Source of the DNA: JAXJYR01 sp964593515
GTDB taxonomy: Bacteria; Bacillota_I; Bacilli_A; Erysipelotrichales; Erysipelotrichaceae
Direction: 5' to 3'
Assembly: GCA_964593515.1 (NCBI GenBank)
Contig: CAZQJH010000028.1
Coordinates: 1-14,330, forward strand
Length of the DNA stretch: 14,330 nt
Part shown: positions 12,191 through 14,330 of the stretch, in pieces
Numbering within the stretch: position 1 is the stretch's first letter
Layout of the letters: every line of letters starts with the position of its first letter
Made by a program: the position numbers and the translations under genes
Notes under the pieces: generated by a model
What the model was told of the DNA's origin: nothing
What the model saw: the letters and a program-made list of their open reading frames with translations, nothing else
Databases searched by the model: none

Positions 12191-14284
12191 TTATTGCATA
12201 TTCATAAACATATCATCATAAGTTGGATATGGATAGTTTTCTGCACTAATATTTTCTTCAATATCATCAATAACGCTTCGTAATTCATTCATAGCTGGTA
12301 AAACATAATCATTTAAGTAATGAGCTTTTTTCATATTACCAACAATCTTTTTACGATCTTGCATTTTATCACGTAAATTATCATATTTATTTTCTAATTG
12401 GTCAATTAAATTAACTAATTTATCTAATTTACGTTGATAATAATGAACATTACGACCTAATGAATTTTGGGCATCACTATAGAATTTGATTTCTTTAATG
12501 ATCGCTGGGAATATTTCTTTACGAGTCATTTCTAATAAAGTATATACTTCTGATTTAACTGATTTACGATATTCTTGAGTTAGAATTTCAACTCTAGCTT
12601 CAAGTTCTACTTTAGTAAATACTTTATTACGTTCAAACATTTCAATTGATTTAGGTTCTACTAAGGAACTGATTGAATCTAAGTAACAAGCAATATTTGG
12701 TAAACCTAAGTCATTTGCTTGTTGTAACCATTCTTCACTATATCCATCTTTCGAGAATAAAATACGATGATGTTTATTTAAGATTTCACGACAAATAACT
12801 AATGATTCTTTACGAATATCATCAATATATTTGAATTTTTGTAATCGATCACCGATTTCTCTTAAAGAATCCGCAATAATACTATTTAAGACAACATTAG
12901 TTGTTGAAGCACTTCTTGAACTTCCTACCATTCTAAATTCAAATTTATTACCAGTAAAAGCAAATGGTGAAGTACGGTTACGATCACTAGTATCTTTTGG
13001 TACATATGATAAATTAGCTATTGCATAAGGTTGAGCTTCAAAATCAGCACTTAATTCATGTTCACCTTTACGAAGTTTTTCTAAAACAATTTCTAATTCA
13101 TCACCCATACAAATAGAAACAATAGCTGGAGGTGCTTCATCACTACCTAAACGATAGTCATTACCATAACAACTAGAAGCCATACGTAATAATTCAGGAT
13201 ATTTATCTACAGCTTGAATAATAGCACAAATAAATAATAAGAAACGAATATTTTCATGTGGTTTATCACCAGGTTCTAATAAGTTTTGACCATCATCAGT
13301 CATTAATGAATAATTGTTGTGTTTTCCACTTCCATTAACTCCTTGGAATGGTTTTTCATGTAATAAACACTTCATCCCATGGGCTTCAGCTTTTTCTTTT
13401 AAAATTTCCATAATCAATAAGTTTTGATCAATGGCAATATTAACTTCACTAAATAATGGTGCTAATTCAAATTGACATGGTGCTACTTCATTATGTTCAG
13501 TTTTCGCATAAATTCCTAATTTCCATAATTCTTCATCAACATCACGCATAAATTCTTTTACTCGTTTAGGAATTGAACCAAAGTAGTGCGATCTAACTTC
13601 CATTGATTTAACTGGCATTCCACCGACTAAAGTACGATTACAGTGTTGTAAGTCTTTACGTTGGTTATAATGATTCGCATCAATTAAGAAATATTCTTGT
13701 TCTAATCCTACCATAGCAAAGACCCGTTTAATATCTTTATCTTTTAAGATATTCACAATTCGTGTTGCTTGATTTGAAACAGCTTCTAAACTTTTTAATA
13801 ATGGTGCTTTTTTATCTAAGGTTTCGCCATTATAAGAAACAAAGATTGTTGGAATACATAAAACATTACCACGAATAAAAGCAGGGGAAGTACAATCCCA
13901 ATATGTATATCCTCTCGCTTCGAAAGTAGCTCTTAAACCACCATTTGGAAAACTAGAAGCATCTCCTTCTCCTTTGATTAATGATTTACCAGAGAAGCGT
14001 GCAATTGGTTGATTCATATCACCAGGTTCAATAAAACTATCATGTTTTTCAGCAGTTGTACCACCAATTGGTTGGAACCAGTGCGTAAAATGGGTTGCTC
14101 CTTTTTCCATTGCCCAAGCTTTCATCGCATGAGCAATCGCATCAGCTGTCGGACGATCTAAAGCATCTTCTTTACGCGTAGCAGTTTTCCATTTATTGTA
14201 TATTGGATGAGGAAGCCATTCCTTCATTACATTTTCACTAAATAAATTAATTCCAAAATCATCAAAAGCGTGTTTTTCACTCAT
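12191..14284 (-). CDS. glnN: glutamine synthetase type III (GSIII)
   Basis: The protein is 697 residues from the start chosen here, which is typical of type III enzymes (about 700) and far longer than GSI. It makes glutamine from glutamate, ammonia and ATP in the cytoplasm. Conserved elements in order are LEQEYFLID (194-202, metal-binding Glu), EHNEVAPCQFELAP (263-276), NGSGKHNNYSL (317-327, glutamate/ammonia site) and DRNRTSPFAFTGNKFEFR (434-451, nucleotide/substrate arginines). The C-terminal 180 residues are a charged helical region special to GSIII. Three in-frame starts lie together: GTG 14291, ATG 14288 and ATG 14282-14284. I chose the last because AAGGGGTG sits 6 nt before it and the protein then begins MSEK, as in many relatives. 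A possible -10 TATAAG (14296-14301) overlaps the Shine-Dalgarno, and the rest of the upstream region is outside the window. Confidence 0.95.
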   Translation of the reverse strand: MSEKHAFDDFGINLFSENVMKEWLPHPIYNKWKTATRKEDALDRPTADAIAHAMKAWAMEKGATHFTHWFQPIGGTTAEKHDSFIEPGDMNQPIARFSGKSLIKGEGDASSFPNGGLRATFEARGYTYWDCTSPAFIRGNVLCIPTIFVSYNGETLDKKAPLLKSLEAVSNQATRIVNILKDKDIKRVFAMVGLEQEYFLIDANHYNQRKDLQHCNRTLVGGMPVKSMEVRSHYFGSIPKRVKEFMRDVDEELWKLGIYAKTEHNEVAPCQFELAPLFSEVNIAIDQNLLIMEILKEKAEAHGMKCLLHEKPFQGVNGSGKHNNYSLMTDDGQNLLEPGDKPHENIRFLLFICAIIQAVDKYPELLRMASSCYGNDYRLGSDEAPPAIVSICMGDELEIVLEKLRKGEHELSADFEAQPYAIANLSYVPKDTSDRNRTSPFAFTGNKFEFRMVGSSRSASTTNVVLNSIIADSLREIGDRLQKFKYIDDIRKESLVICREILNKHHRILFSKDGYSEEWLQQANDLGLPNIACYLDSISSLVEPKSIEMFERNKVFTKVELEARVEILTQEYRKSVKSEVYTLLEMTRKEIFPAIIKEIKFYSDAQNSLGRNVHYYQRKLDKLVNLIDQLENKYDNLRDKMQDRKKIVGNMKKAHYLNDYVLPAMNELRSVIDDIEENISAENYPYPTYDDMFMNMQ

Positions 14285-14330
14285 GTTCATCACCCCTTAT
14301 ATTGATTTTAAACTATTTTCTAAAGAAAGT

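Noticed and set aside
12831..13028. 65-codon plus-strand frame inside glnN
   Set aside because: It is opposite conserved GSIII motifs, so most likely a shadow.

Overview
ORGANISM. The window is very AT-rich and dense in genes. It has strong Shine-Dalgarno sites, short hairpin-plus-T-run terminators and sigmaA-type promoters (TATAAT, TTGACA-like). With the S-layer-homology surface protease and a type III glutamine synthetase, this points to a low-GC Bacillota, perhaps a gut anaerobe of the Erysipelotrichia/Coprobacillaceae kind. That lineage is an inference from gene content and base composition. Nothing in the window looks phage-derived or transposon-derived, and no rRNA, tRNA or CRISPR array was seen. 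LAYOUT. (1) 143-4141 (+): one large secreted protein with a papain-like cysteine protease domain, a lectin-like domain, Ig/InlB-like modules, six FIVAR-like helical modules and three SLH domains. It ends at a strong terminator. (2) 4253-6302 (+): a tight four-gene operon with a retropepsin-like aspartic protease that carries two complete catalytic half-sites, a cyclophilin-type prolyl isomerase, a four-helix membrane protein and a single-domain rhodanese. (3) 6325-7086 (-): a TrmH/SpoU-family RNA methyltransferase, convergent with the operon and sharing a bidirectional terminator with it. (4) 7252-8403 (+): an AI-2E-family membrane transporter, divergent from the methyltransferase. (5) 8465-10153 and 10404-12077 (-): two paralogous Na+/phosphate cotransporters fused to PhoU-like domains. 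Each has its own control region. (6) 12191-14284 (-): type III glutamine synthetase, whose upstream region is cut by the window edge. HOW THE PARTS MAY WORK TOGETHER. The best-supported regulatory story is at the two phosphate transporters. Upstream of each is a run of TTAACA/TTTACA hexamers repeated about once per helical turn, which resembles the PhoP boxes of Bacillus Pho-regulon promoters. The proximal copy (8465-10153) also has two candidate promoters, a possible 20-codon hydrophobic leader ORF with its own Shine-Dalgarno, and a hairpin that buries its annotated start codon. The distal copy (10404-12077) displays its Shine-Dalgarno in the loop of a perfect hairpin. Two nearly identical transporters under different phosphate- and translation-level control is an inference, but it is testable. 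The aspartic protease operon is the other unusual element: a bacterial single-chain, two-lobed relative of retropepsins next to a foldase and a rhodanese. All intergenic stretches are shorter than 300 bases; the longest (10154-10403) is described in the features.
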